Assembly (NCBI RefSeq): GCF_009711975.1
Contig: NZ_VIKW01000008.1
Coordinates: 100,318 to 164,317 of the forward strand
Direction: 5' to 3'
DNA: 64,000 nucleotides
From: Anabaena sp. UHCC 0204
Lineage (GTDB): Bacteria; Cyanobacteriota; Cyanobacteriia; Cyanobacteriales; Nostocaceae
In this document: in pieces, positions 34,989 through 44,461 of the stretch
Layout: each line of letters starts with the position of its first letter
Position numbering within the stretch: the first letter of the stretch is position 1
Position numbers and translations under genes: made by a program
Notes under the pieces: generated by a model
Seen by the model: the letters and a program-made list of their open reading frames with translations, nothing else
Databases searched by the model: none
Told to the model about the DNA's origin: nothing

Positions 34989-37301
34989 TTATTGCCATTC
35001 TCGGTCTTCAAGTTCCTTCTGCGGTAACAATAAGGTAGCTTCAATTTCCTGTCTGATACCAGCCGTTACCTCACAATTACTATGCAGACAATCAAGTAAT
35101 AATTGATTGGCATCATAGTAGCGTTGTAACACTTGCTGTTGGTCAGCACTAAACTGCCACTGGTGGTTAATATCGCGGTAGTTTGTTACCGTTAACCTTA
35201 ACTGTTCAGCCCAGGCCGAATAGCTGGTTTTAAACCATAACTGAAACCGTTCTTGATTTTGGTTAGAATTGGGCAATTGCTCAGAGAGTTGTTGCAAAGA
35301 TTTATAGAGTCCAAGATCCAGAACAATTCCCAGAATGTTCGAGAGTGCATCTGCACAAACATGGAAATGGGCAAAGTCTTGGCTCTTATCAATTGCACAG
35401 CCCACCAGCAGGTTATCTAAAGCCGCATCAAGAAACATCCCTTGATCAAGGCTACTGGCTAAAGCAAAATGAGGAGCTATGCGCGGAGTCCGACTCAAAG
35501 CCAGGTAAAATGCCCGCACTGCGGCATCTTTTGGTTGGGTGGGAATAGTGCGCGATTTTTGGCTGGCCCAGGTCAAAAACTCTTGTAAATAAGGGTCTTG
35601 GGCAACCAGAGCATCAATCTGTTGCTTCATCAACTGCACCAAAGAGTCTGCACTCCGAAGCATGGTAGCTGTTAATAAAAAGATTTCTCGCCAGTGCGGG
35701 TCCGTAATATGACTTACCAGTCCTTCTAGCGCCTGTTCTAATGCTTGGAGGTTATAGCTGGCAACGATTTTTCTGGCTGTGAAGTATTCTTGAAACGCCA
35801 GATAGGAGAAGGAAAAAATTCCCCGCGCCCGTTCTGCTAGTAGTCCGTGTTGAGATTCGATTGCCTTGAGCGCGGCTTCGCTTTCTATTTGCAGTTCATC
35901 TGCATCCATTGGCAGTTTGGTTAGGTTCTGAATATAGTCACCAATGTATTGCTCAATGATACGTTGCTCAAAAAAGTATTGACCTTTCTCAAATGTCGCT
36001 GCGGCAATTTGACTCAGTAATTTAAGCTTTTGTGGTAATAAAAATCCCCGATAAACGTCATCTCTTTCTACACCTCTAGCTTCATCCCATTTACCTAAGA
36101 GCAGGTCTAGACCTTGTTTATAAAAGTCAGTGCGCTTAGTTGGAAATTTTTCTTGACCGTGAAATACCCAACAGGCAAGATGTAGAAATAGGGGTGTGAC
36201 AACAAGTTGGCGAAATTGCCAATTTTCAGCTAAGTCTAGTTTGTGAATAAAGTCAACGGACTGAATTTGACCATCTTCACTGTTGGTTTTGGTAAAGGCT
36301 ACAAACCATTTTCGCGCGAAGGCTCGGATTTGTTCTGAGGTAAACGGGGCAATTTCCACATCAGTAAAACCCCTCAGTCTGAGTCTTTGTGCTGCTGTTC
36401 GACAGGTGGCTACCAAATGATTTTTGTGATACTTCTCTGAAAATCTGCGAATTTCGCTTAAGACAGCATTACTTTGTTGGTTAAGAACTTCATCCATACC
36501 ATCAAGTAATAGTAAAACTCTACCCGCATTGAGTACGGTTTCTAGAACTGCGAGATCGGCAATCCCAGATGTCATAAACTCCCGATGGATATAATTTAAG
36601 AGGCTGAATTCATCGGAGATTTTAGATTCTTCCGCAAAATTTCTGAGTGTGATGAAGATTGGCACTTGATTGGCGGCAAATGCACCTTGGTTGCACTGAA
36701 TAGCGAGATGTTGCAAAAAAGTGGTTTTACCTACTCCTGGTTTGCCTAGTACCCTCAGCTTAGAGTATGTTTCCACTGCTTCTATCCCAGATATCTGTCT
36801 TTGGTTAGTTTCACCTAAGCCAAAACGGTCAAATTCTTTGGGATCAAGGTTTTGCAGTTCAGTGATTTCTAAATACTGTTGACTGGCAATTTCTTCCAGA
36901 ATATTTAAATCTATGTATATGTCATTAATCGCCACAGGACGACTAATATCCAATAACTGCAAAATGCCGCATTGGTCTTGAATTTTGTCAAAACGTTGCG
37001 ATCGCACTTGTTCCACTAATTTATCAATATCCGGCAGAGAAGACTGGGTGGATTCTTCTCTGTCTATAAATTCTGCTGGGGGTTCGACAGCAATCTCTCG
37101 CCAATCTAGTTCTAATATCGAACAAATTTCAATAAATGTTAGTCGCTCAATTGGTTGTCCACTAAAAAACCGCCAAATCGGTTGTCGAGTTTTTAAGTTG
37201 ACTTCAACAGACAAATTTTCCTGCGTCCACCCCTTGCGCGCAAATGCTATTTTAGCCTGTTGAATTCCCGTAGATGATGCCTGGAGCGATCGCTTCGCCA
37301 T
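34989..37301 (-). CDS. NACHT NTPase (NLR-like) with N-terminal helix-turn-helix
   Basis: 770 residues. Residues 10-70 form an HTH-like domain typical of cyanobacterial NACHT proteins (FARKGWTQENLSVEVN, LTFIEICSILELDW). The NACHT domain has Walker A GKPGVGKTT (186-194), Walker B VLLLLDGMDEV (262-272) and the sensor Arg region VATCRTAAQRLRLRGF. The rest is helical, with FSFSYLAFQEYFTARKI, the usual end of NACHT, near residue 490, and no obvious toxic effector or LRR/WD40 sensor at the C-terminus. NACHT proteins of bacteria include anti-phage systems; phage defence here is an inference. The gene stands alone. Confidence 0.88.
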   Translation of the reverse strand: MAKRSLQASSTGIQQAKIAFARKGWTQENLSVEVNLKTRQPIWRFFSGQPIERLTFIEICSILELDWREIAVEPPAEFIDREESTQSSLPDIDKLVEQVRSQRFDKIQDQCGILQLLDISRPVAINDIYIDLNILEEIASQQYLEITELQNLDPKEFDRFGLGETNQRQISGIEAVETYSKLRVLGKPGVGKTTFLQHLAIQCNQGAFAANQVPIFITLRNFAEESKISDEFSLLNYIHREFMTSGIADLAVLETVLNAGRVLLLLDGMDEVLNQQSNAVLSEIRRFSEKYHKNHLVATCRTAAQRLRLRGFTDVEIAPFTSEQIRAFARKWFVAFTKTNSEDGQIQSVDFIHKLDLAENWQFRQLVVTPLFLHLACWVFHGQEKFPTKRTDFYKQGLDLLLGKWDEARGVERDDVYRGFLLPQKLKLLSQIAAATFEKGQYFFEQRIIEQYIGDYIQNLTKLPMDADELQIESEAALKAIESQHGLLAERARGIFSFSYLAFQEYFTARKIVASYNLQALEQALEGLVSHITDPHWREIFLLTATMLRSADSLVQLMKQQIDALVAQDPYLQEFLTWASQKSRTIPTQPKDAAVRAFYLALSRTPRIAPHFALASSLDQGMFLDAALDNLLVGCAIDKSQDFAHFHVCADALSNILGIVLDLGLYKSLQQLSEQLPNSNQNQERFQLWFKTSYSAWAEQLRLTVTNYRDINHQWQFSADQQQVLQRYYDANQLLLDCLHSNCEVTAGIRQEIEATLLLPQKELEDREWQ

Positions 37302-37909
37302 AGGATAAAAATCTGCGCCTCTAAGTTTTAAATCTAATTTTTAATAACAGGTTGCACTATTAAATTTTTTTGTCCTCTTAAAAGCCTACCCTATTAATCT
37401 TATACAAAATATCAGAATATTCCCTCTTTTTTTAAGTTTTGTGACAAAATCAAACATTATACATTCATATTATACATCTCAATCTTTTGTTAATACTTTA
37501 ACTCCAACATTGATCTGTAATGCTATAGAAGTACCAATGGAAAATTCACTGATGAATAATTACTTACCCAGTTATTCTACTTGTATTAATAGATATAGCA
37601 ATTCCCATTTTAGTGAGGTGCAAGAAAAAAGAATTAACCGCAGATGGAAGAGGATAAACGCAGATGAACGCAGATAATTTTGTACCTTGTTAGACTAAGA
37701 AATGCTATGTCACCTCAATATAACTTTTGAATGAATTCAAAAGTTATTGTTCCAGAAACTGGCTAATTTTTATCTATCAAACTTACATAAAAAGTCAGAG
37801 ATCCTTATCAATTCACAAAATATATAAAATCATGAAAATCACTGAATTAACTGATATATCAAGGGGTTCTGGAAGAATAAACAAACACAAGAACGTAGTA
37901 ATAAAACTC
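37302..37909. other. Non-coding region with a dispersed repeat
   Basis: 608 bases upstream of the NACHT gene. Short frames here (about 70-78 codons) run through repeats and A/T-rich sequence and look like chance. The region contains the element at 37594-37685. Confidence 0.5.
37594..37685. repeat. Dispersed element, copy 1 (TATAGC...GAGGT...CGCAGAT)
   Basis: Begins TATAGCAATTC, passes GAGGTGC, then TTAACCGCAGATGGAAGAGG and further CGCAGAT units to GTAC. The complement of 54855-54947 matches it over about 90 bases with scattered differences. The first 28 bases resemble the ends of the element at 52881-52986. Confidence 0.7.
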
Positions 37910-38734
37910 TTACTCTCTGTGCCTCTGCGTCTCTGCGTGAGGTAAATTCATACCTTTAATGATGGCCACAAAAACCAGCATAACCGCCAAAAATATCGCA
38001 AAATTCCGCAATACATCAATATTACTATGTTTAACAGCGATTCCTGCGGAGCGCTTCGCTATCGCTATTAATGCCCAAACTGTCACACCAGCATAAGCAA
38101 TATCCTTGTACCTAAACACAATCACAGCCGCAATTGCAGTGGCTATCACCAGCAAAATAATCGTCCATACCTGATTATTAATTCCCCCACCATTCCAACC
38201 ATAAAAATACAGCGCCGAAGCGACATTCACCACAGTTGCGACACTAATCCAACTCAGATAAATACTAATAGGATAATGTAAGCATAACTTTTTAGTTCGA
38301 GATACACGCTTTTTTCCAATTCCTAAAAGATGATAAGTAACCATCAACGGTACTAAAATACCTAACATGGCCACGACAGAAAGGGTAAAAAGTCTCGATA
38401 AAAATAAATATACCCAAATACTTTGAAAAACAGAAGCAATAACTAACAAATATCCTACTTTTCGTAAATCTTCATCCTGTTTTTGATTAGGTAGAACTTG
38501 ATAAATTGCTAAAGCAAATAATCCTAAATAAATCAGTCCCCACACAGCAAAAGCATAATTAGCGGGGATAACTAAGACATCTTGAAATAAAGTGTTAGAA
38601 ATTGCCCCTATACTCAGTCCATTTAGTGGAAAAATATTGGAGACAATATTCACCACAAAAGCACCAACAATAGCCACTAAAGTAGCTATTTGTCGAATAA
38701 AATCTTGGTTGTTGTGAGAGGTTGATTGTTGCAT
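37910..38734 (-). CDS. TspO/MBR-family (tryptophan-rich sensory) membrane protein
   Basis: 274 residues, seven or eight membrane segments. PANYAFAVWGLIYLGLFALA (residues 57-76) and YPISIYLSWISVATVVNVAS (154-173) are TspO-like. TspO proteins bind tetrapyrroles or act in stress signalling; this longer relative is common in cyanobacteria and its ligand is unknown. Two pieces of the protein are repeat-derived: a loop around IAIAKRSAGIAV (bases 38046-38065) and the last 11 residues (LPHAETQRHRE), encoded by a CTCTGCG repeat. Seven bases... downstream of the ferredoxin gene, so co-transcribed with it. Confidence 0.78.
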   Translation of the reverse strand: MQQSTSHNNQDFIRQIATLVAIVGAFVVNIVSNIFPLNGLSIGAISNTLFQDVLVIPANYAFAVWGLIYLGLFALAIYQVLPNQKQDEDLRKVGYLLVIASVFQSIWVYLFLSRLFTLSVVAMLGILVPLMVTYHLLGIGKKRVSRTKKLCLHYPISIYLSWISVATVVNVASALYFYGWNGGGINNQVWTIILLVIATAIAAVIVFRYKDIAYAGVTVWALIAIAKRSAGIAVKHSNIDVLRNFAIFLAVMLVFVAIIKGMNLPHAETQRHRE

Positions 38735-38740
38735 AGATCA

Positions 38741-38980
38741 TTACCAAGTTGGATCACTAAAAAGATGGATAGTTAATTTCTCTTTTCCCGGTGGAACTGC
38801 GGTAATACAAGCCCGAACAATTTCCCCATCATCTAATTCTACCGTACAAGCGTGGCAAGTTCCCATTAAACAACCAGTAGGAATGGATACCCCAGCCCTT
38901 TCTGCTACATCTAACAGCGGTTCTCCTACTTCAGCATTAACAGTAATATCATCAGGTAAAAAATTAATTTGCATAGTCAT
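38741..38980 (-). CDS. [2Fe-2S] ferredoxin-like protein
   Basis: 79 residues, a little shorter than plant-type ferredoxins. Cluster ligands are in GCLMGTCHACTVELDDG (C-x4-C-x2-C) with the last cysteine in VRACITAVPPG, 13 residues later. An ATG at 38974 is an alternative start. Soluble electron carrier; its partner is unknown. It is encoded directly before the TspO-like gene (6-bp gap). Confidence 0.85.
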   Translation of the reverse strand: MTMQINFLPDDITVNAEVGEPLLDVAERAGVSIPTGCLMGTCHACTVELDDGEIVRACITAVPPGKEKLTIHLFSDPTW

Positions 38981-39029
38981 TTTTCAGTTTTAATTTGTTA
39001 ATTACGAATTATGTCATCCCAACTTTATT

Positions 39030-39318
39030 AGGACTTACGCAAAATATCTCTGAAACCCTCTTTTCTTCGTTCCTTCGTGGTTCGTTCTTTCGTCAGGGGA
39101 AACGCATCTAAATCTTATTGACAAAATACCGTTTTAATGTATAAACCAAGAAATCCCTATTTATCGTTTGATTGATTTTTTCAGGATCATAGTGATGGAC
39201 TAAAATATTGTCAATAAGTGGTCGTTAATGCGAATATTTTGGTCATTATTGAGATTGAATCGCCCTTATTGATAAGATGCGTTTCCCCTGGTTCTTTCGT
39301 GACTTGTGCGTAAGTCCT
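39030..39318. mobile_element. Outer MITE-like element, AGGACTTACGCA ends
   Basis: AGGACTTACGCA at 39030-39041 and its complement at 39307-39318 are perfect 12-bp terminal inverted repeats. No coding capacity. A second element is inserted within it (39094-39290). Confidence 0.6.
39094..39290. mobile_element. Inner MITE with 16-bp inverted ends and 10-bp target duplication
   Basis: Ends CAGGGGAAACGCATCT (39094-39109) and its exact complement (39275-39290). Directly outside both ends stands GTTCTTTCGT (39084-39093 and 39291-39300), a perfect 10-bp target-site duplication. 197 bp, no transposase gene; it must have been moved in trans. Confidence 0.85.
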
Positions 39319-39370
39319 GTTTATATAAAGCTGCATAAAACAAACCCTGTAGAAACGTTCCTCATCTTCC

Positions 39371-42300
39371 CTAATCTTTTTTACATAAAGTGTGATAATT
39401 TTGCTCACGGTAGGCATCTTTTCTATTAATGTTTAAATTGTGTAGCAAATAATCCTTTAATATAGTGCAATTATTTTTCAGTAAATTTTCTAATGTAATA
39501 TCTGACAAATTCCGCAAAATGATATTCCCTTTACCACTACCAGCCCCTAACATTTTACCATCAGGACTAAAACTGACACTAGTTAATTCCTCTTCATCAC
39601 CTTTTAAAGCCATTAGTAAAGTACCTTCTTGATCCCACAACCTGATTTTATTATCACTGCTTACCGCCAGCATTTTACCATCAGGACTAAAGTTAACACT
39701 AATAAAACCATCACCATATCCCATTAGTGTTTTTTTCAATTGGCCATTTTGATTCCAAATTTTCACTGTACTATCCAGACTAACTGAAGCTAAAACATCA
39801 CCATTAGGCGACCAGGCTACACCGTTGACTCTCCGAGTATGACCAATGATATCTTTAACTAGATTGCCATCACTTGTCCATAGTTTCACCAGTTTGTCAT
39901 CACTAACTGACGCTAATAATTTACCATTAGGACTAAAACTTACCCAATTAACAGCATCAGTATGACCATGTAAAGTTTTTAGTAATTTACCATGGCGATT
40001 CCATAATTTAATTGTTTTATCCTTACTAGCAGAAGCTAAAATATTACCATCAGGAGACCATGATACAGCTAGAACAGCATCAGTATGACCCTGTAAAGTT
40101 TTTAGTAATTTACCATTGCGATCCCATAATTTTACTGTTTTATCCTTACTAGCAGAAGCTAAAATACTCTCGTTTCTATCAGCTTCTGGGTGGATAGGAG
40201 ACCAGGCTACACCCCAAACTTGATCATTATGACCTGTGAGTATTCTGAGTAATTCACCATTTTGATTCCAGATTTGGATTGTTTTATCTCGACTTGCACC
40301 AGCGATCGCACTATTATCAGCACTAAAACTAATACTTGTTACCCAATCATTATTAACTTGGGGATTACGTAAAATTAAGCGATCCCAACGCCAGAGGATA
40401 ATAGTTTTATCCCTCCCAGCGGAAGCTAAAGTGAGACCGTCAGGGCTGAAATTAACGCTATTTACCCAACTATTATGTCCTTGCAGAGTTCCTAGTAAAT
40501 TACCATCAAGACTCCAAAGTTTTACAGTTTCGTCCATACTAGCAGATCCGATGGTATTACCATCAGGGCTAAAATTGACGCTGATCACACCACCGCTGTG
40601 GCCAGAAAGAGTTTTGAGTAATGTCCCTTCCCGACTCCATAATTTGATTTTTTTATCTAAACTTCCAGAAACAAGAATCTGACTATCACCAGACCAAGCT
40701 ACAGCTAAAACAGCATCTTCATGGGCTGGTAAAGTCTTTAATAATTGACCTTCTCGACTCCAAAGTTTGATTGTTTTATCAGCACTGCTAGAAGCAAGAA
40801 TTTCACCATCACTAGACCAAGCTACAGCTAAAACAGCATCTTCATGACCTGGTAAAGTTTTTAATAATTGACCTTCTCGACTCCACAATTTTATGGTTTG
40901 ATCTGTACTTGCAGATGCAATAATTTGACCACTAGGATGAAAACTAACACTATTTACAATAGATGTATGATCTAGTAAAGTTTTTAATAATTGACCTTCT
41001 CGATTCCAAAGTTTGATTGTTTTGTCTTGACTAGCAGAAACTAGGATTTGACTATCAGGACTGAAACTCACACTATTTACCACATCGTCATGGCCTGATA
41101 AAGTGTTAATTAAAATACCATCAGGACTCCAAAGATTAATTGTTGTATCTGCACTAGCTGAAGCTATCAAAGATTTATCTGCACTAAATATCACCATTTT
41201 TACAGCAGATAAATGACCCTCCAAACGGTTACGTTCTTTAACTCCATATACCGCTTGATAGAGTGCTGTTAGGACTTTTTCCTTAGTAGAAGTATTTATC
41301 CATAGAGTTTTTTCTAATTTCTTTCCTGCTTTTAAACTTTCTTTTAAAGCATCAATACCTTTTTGAGAAGCAAATAAAGCTTCACTAGATGCGCTGAGAG
41401 TTTTCATTTCACTATCTGTGGCTGTAATCACAGAAATAGTTAAACCAAAAATAGCAACAATACAAGCTGTTAAAGCTAATTTTAGAGCAATATTTAATCT
41501 GGCTGCACTTAAACGTTGTTTTTCTTGACTATCAGCTAGTTTAGAAGTTAACTCTTTTTCTTTGAGTTCTGTTCGCAAATGTTCAATTTCTATTTGACTT
41601 TTTTCTTCGCGCTTGCGTAATTCTTTGAGTTCTGTCAGTAAATCATCTCCTTCTTGGTGAGTATGGACTAAGGTAACATCGTTCTGAGTTTTTCTTAATT
41701 CATTTTTGAGACGTTCTATTTCTTGATAACTATTTCTGACTTTATCTCGTAATTTATTAATTTGGGTTTGTAATCCAGATTCCTGTTGTTGTAGGTAACG
41801 AATTAAGTCTACTAAATAATCATGAATTAATTGATATCGTTCAGGAATATTAGGAAATAAAACAACTAAACCTGAACGAACCAAAATATCTAAAATTAAA
41901 TCTAACTTACTAGGATCTTCTAATTCTGATAGTTCTGAAGTTAACTCTGCCCGCGTTTTAAAAGGTCTTTTATTACTATCGTCTGTTAATAAGTATAACA
42001 CGAGGAGAGCCGCCCGTTCATTTTCTTGCCCACATTCTTTAATTAATTCTTTGATATATGTTTGAATTAACTTATTTGGTCTATATGGTTGATATTGGGC
42101 AAGAGTAGTAATATATTTATCTTGTAATTGTGCGCCTGCTAATTGTAATTCTATGGGACGAACTTCACCAAGTTCTGAAGACAAATCAGCAACGAGGGCA
42201 TCAATTAAAATCGGTTCTAATTTGAGTTGTGATTCCTGGTGTAGTCCATGAGAACGTTCAGTTAATTTTTGAATAATTTTTCTAGCATTTTGGGGAGAAA

Positions 42301-44461
42301 AGTTATTAAGTTGATAACGAATATTTTTGTCAAGAATATTATTATTAATGGCTTCAATTGAGGAAAGATGTTTAAAGTCTAGTAATCTATGTAAATAATC
42401 TTCGCGCAGAGTCAGAATAACTTTCACAAAAGATATACTTAAACAGTCACTGATAAATTTATCAAATTCTTGTTTTTCATGACCGTCTGTATAACCAAAG
42501 AAAAATTCTTCAAACTGGTCAAAAATTAAAACTGTAATTAAATGATTATCGGCATTTTCTCGGAGTTGTTGAAGAATAATATCAATAGTTGCGGGTGTAG
42601 AAATATCAGAGAGAGATTCTGTTTCAATAGCTACTGTTTTCCGCAATTGCAACATGGCTTTTGTGAAAGACTTCCCTAATTCTCCCAACCAATCTGTATA
42701 TACTTGTAGGACAACTGGTACGGCAATTTGATCACCTATAGCACGGTTTTGCAGTGCGGGAACTAAGCCAGCAGTGACAATAGAACTTTTACCGACACCT
42801 GATTGTCCATGAATAACTATCAACTTTTGGTCAGCACGGCTAATTCTGCCAATTAAGTTATTAACATCGTGTTCTCTCCCGGAAGCGGCAATTTCTAAAG
42901 CTATACTATTATTGCCGAATGTAGAGGTTAAAGTAGAGTTGGTGGCTTGTCTTTGGGGTTGTAAACGCCCTGCACCAATGAAGGCACAAAAACCATATTG
43001 TTGTTCTACTGAACGGAGTTTTTGTCTAATAATATAGGCTTGAAGATAAAAGCCAGCTTGAAAGTATAAGGATCTCAGAATTTGTAATAAGCGAATATAA
43101 CGATGGGCATCATATTGATGTTCACTACTTTCTAAAGCTAATGATAGTTGTTGAGATGCTGTATTGATATATTCTTCTGCTACTGTTGCTTGATTGAGAT
43201 TATTTAATGCTTTAGCTACGGTTAATAAATAAATTTGTTCTAATATTAGAGGAAATAAATAATGATATAATTGCTGCTGATTTTGTGCTTCTTCTAGTTG
43301 TAATAGTGATATATGTGCTAGGATACTCGCCTGCATCCAGCGTGCATTATAAACAGCTACCTGTGCTAAAAAACCATAATCACAAGCTAATTGAATTTTA
43401 CTGCCATATACTTGATGTAATTCTAGAGATTTTTGAGAGACAACTTGTAATTCTTTCCAAGCTTTTAAGTTATATAGAACTTCTGATAACTGACTAATGA
43501 AGTCTGAGACTAAATCTGTCCTTTCCGCAACTTCAAATGTTTGTAAAGACTGCTGAATATATGTTTTAGCTGATTGCCAATATCTTTGACTGGTTCTTTG
43601 GTTTTGTTCGGCGAGACGACAACAACATAATCCAATGTAAAGTTGTAAAATCGCCTGTTTTAAAAGATAATTTTCAGATTGATCCGAAAATTCTATACCA
43701 ATGAGTTTTTCTTGGTGATTCCAAAATTGCAAACTTTCTTGAAAGTTATTTAAAGCTGAATTAATGCGATCGCTGACATAATCATCTATGCCAAAAATAA
43801 ACTTTAAACTAGCATTTAATTCTGCTTCTATTCTCATCCCCCGATTATGTAATTCTTTAATTGCATAATGGAGTTGTTCGCTACTGATCCATATTTGTTC
43901 TATGTTGACATAATTATTTTGAGTATGCTTGCTTTGTAAAACTCTAGTAAATAAATCATTGGTTTCTTGTTGCAAAAATTCTAGCAACCCCATAGAAGTC
44001 ATTTCAAATCTAATTGGTGTAGCAGCCCAACTAGCAAAATCTGGAGATAACCGCAGGATTTTTTGTAAGACTTCATCATTTACCCACAAAATCATGGGGA
44101 TTTGATAACATTTGCGAAATTCATCGCGGACTTGATTCATGGAACGAAGGAGATCATCTATGCCATGAACTGACTCAAACCCCATGATCATTAATCCAGT
44201 GGGTTGATTAATGATGAGTTGTGATTGAATTGTGGTATATAAACTTGTAGTATTTTTGGCTAAGGTAATACTTTGGATACTCTCATTTCCCCAGCCCATA
44301 GCTGTTAGTTGTTCCAGTATTACCTGACGCAAAAATTCGTAGTTACAGCACAGTAAGATAACTGAAAATTGATTTTTAGAAAAGGTGATTGCTCTTTCTA
44401 AACTACGCAAAGACTGTTGATTTGCAGCGATTATGTCACCTGCTTGCTGTCTTTTAACCAT
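39371..44461 (-). CDS. Giant STAND NTPase: N-terminal domain, TPR-like helices, P-loop, coiled coil, membrane segment, 14 WD40 repeats
   Basis: 1696 residues. In order: an alpha/beta N-terminal domain without P-loop (1-180); a TPR-like helical region (190-500); a STAND NTPase with Walker A GQSGVGKSS (552-560) and Walker B LITVLIFDQFEE (641-652); winged-helix-like part to about 890; coiled coil (893-985); one membrane helix (about 991-1013); and 14 WD40 units (about 1085-1670), enough for two seven-bladed propellers. Units 4 and 5 are nearly identical even in DNA. Family logic: WD40 domains sense a ligand, the STAND domain oligomerises with ATP, the N-terminus signals. Its start lies 31 bp inside the upstream ATPase gene, so the pair is translated together. 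Confidence 0.88.
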   Translation of the reverse strand: MVKRQQAGDIIAANQQSLRSLERAITFSKNQFSVILLCCNYEFLRQVILEQLTAMGWGNESIQSITLAKNTTSLYTTIQSQLIINQPTGLMIMGFESVHGIDDLLRSMNQVRDEFRKCYQIPMILWVNDEVLQKILRLSPDFASWAATPIRFEMTSMGLLEFLQQETNDLFTRVLQSKHTQNNYVNIEQIWISSEQLHYAIKELHNRGMRIEAELNASLKFIFGIDDYVSDRINSALNNFQESLQFWNHQEKLIGIEFSDQSENYLLKQAILQLYIGLCCCRLAEQNQRTSQRYWQSAKTYIQQSLQTFEVAERTDLVSDFISQLSEVLYNLKAWKELQVVSQKSLELHQVYGSKIQLACDYGFLAQVAVYNARWMQASILAHISLLQLEEAQNQQQLYHYLFPLILEQIYLLTVAKALNNLNQATVAEEYINTASQQLSLALESSEHQYDAHRYIRLLQILRSLYFQAGFYLQAYIIRQKLRSVEQQYGFCAFIGAGRLQPQRQATNSTLTSTFGNNSIALEIAASGREHDVNNLIGRISRADQKLIVIHGQSGVGKSSIVTAGLVPALQNRAIGDQIAVPVVLQVYTDWLGELGKSFTKAMLQLRKTVAIETESLSDISTPATIDIILQQLRENADNHLITVLIFDQFEEFFFGYTDGHEKQEFDKFISDCLSISFVKVILTLREDYLHRLLDFKHLSSIEAINNNILDKNIRYQLNNFSPQNARKIIQKLTERSHGLHQESQLKLEPILIDALVADLSSELGEVRPIELQLAGAQLQDKYITTLAQYQPYRPNKLIQTYIKELIKECGQENERAALLVLYLLTDDSNKRPFKTRAELTSELSELEDPSKLDLILDILVRSGLVVLFPNIPERYQLIHDYLVDLIRYLQQQESGLQTQINKLRDKVRNSYQEIERLKNELRKTQNDVTLVHTHQEGDDLLTELKELRKREEKSQIEIEHLRTELKEKELTSKLADSQEKQRLSAARLNIALKLALTACIVAIFGLTISVITATDSEMKTLSASSEALFASQKGIDALKESLKAGKKLEKTLWINTSTKEKVLTALYQAVYGVKERNRLEGHLSAVKMVIFSADKSLIASASADTTINLWSPDGILINTLSGHDDVVNSVSFSPDSQILVSASQDKTIKLWNREGQLLKTLLDHTSIVNSVSFHPSGQIIASASTDQTIKLWSREGQLLKTLPGHEDAVLAVAWSSDGEILASSSADKTIKLWSREGQLLKTLPAHEDAVLAVAWSGDSQILVSGSLDKKIKLWSREGTLLKTLSGHSGGVISVNFSPDGNTIGSASMDETVKLWSLDGNLLGTLQGHNSWVNSVNFSPDGLTLASAGRDKTIILWRWDRLILRNPQVNNDWVTSISFSADNSAIAGASRDKTIQIWNQNGELLRILTGHNDQVWGVAWSPIHPEADRNESILASASKDKTVKLWDRNGKLLKTLQGHTDAVLAVSWSPDGNILASASKDKTIKLWNRHGKLLKTLHGHTDAVNWVSFSPNGKLLASVSDDKLVKLWTSDGNLVKDIIGHTRRVNGVAWSPNGDVLASVSLDSTVKIWNQNGQLKKTLMGYGDGFISVNFSPDGKMLAVSSDNKIRLWDQEGTLLMALKGDEEELTSVSFSPDGKMLGAGSGKGNIILRNLSDITLENLLKNNCTILKDYLLHNLNINRKDAYREQNYHTLCKKD

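Noticed and set aside
37441..37945. Two short plus-strand frames (78 and 72 codons)
   Set aside because: They run through dispersed repeats and A/T-rich sequence and resemble nothing; one reads the CTCTGCG repeat.
39211..39417. 68-codon minus-strand frame
   Set aside because: Lies largely inside the nested MITE, so chance.
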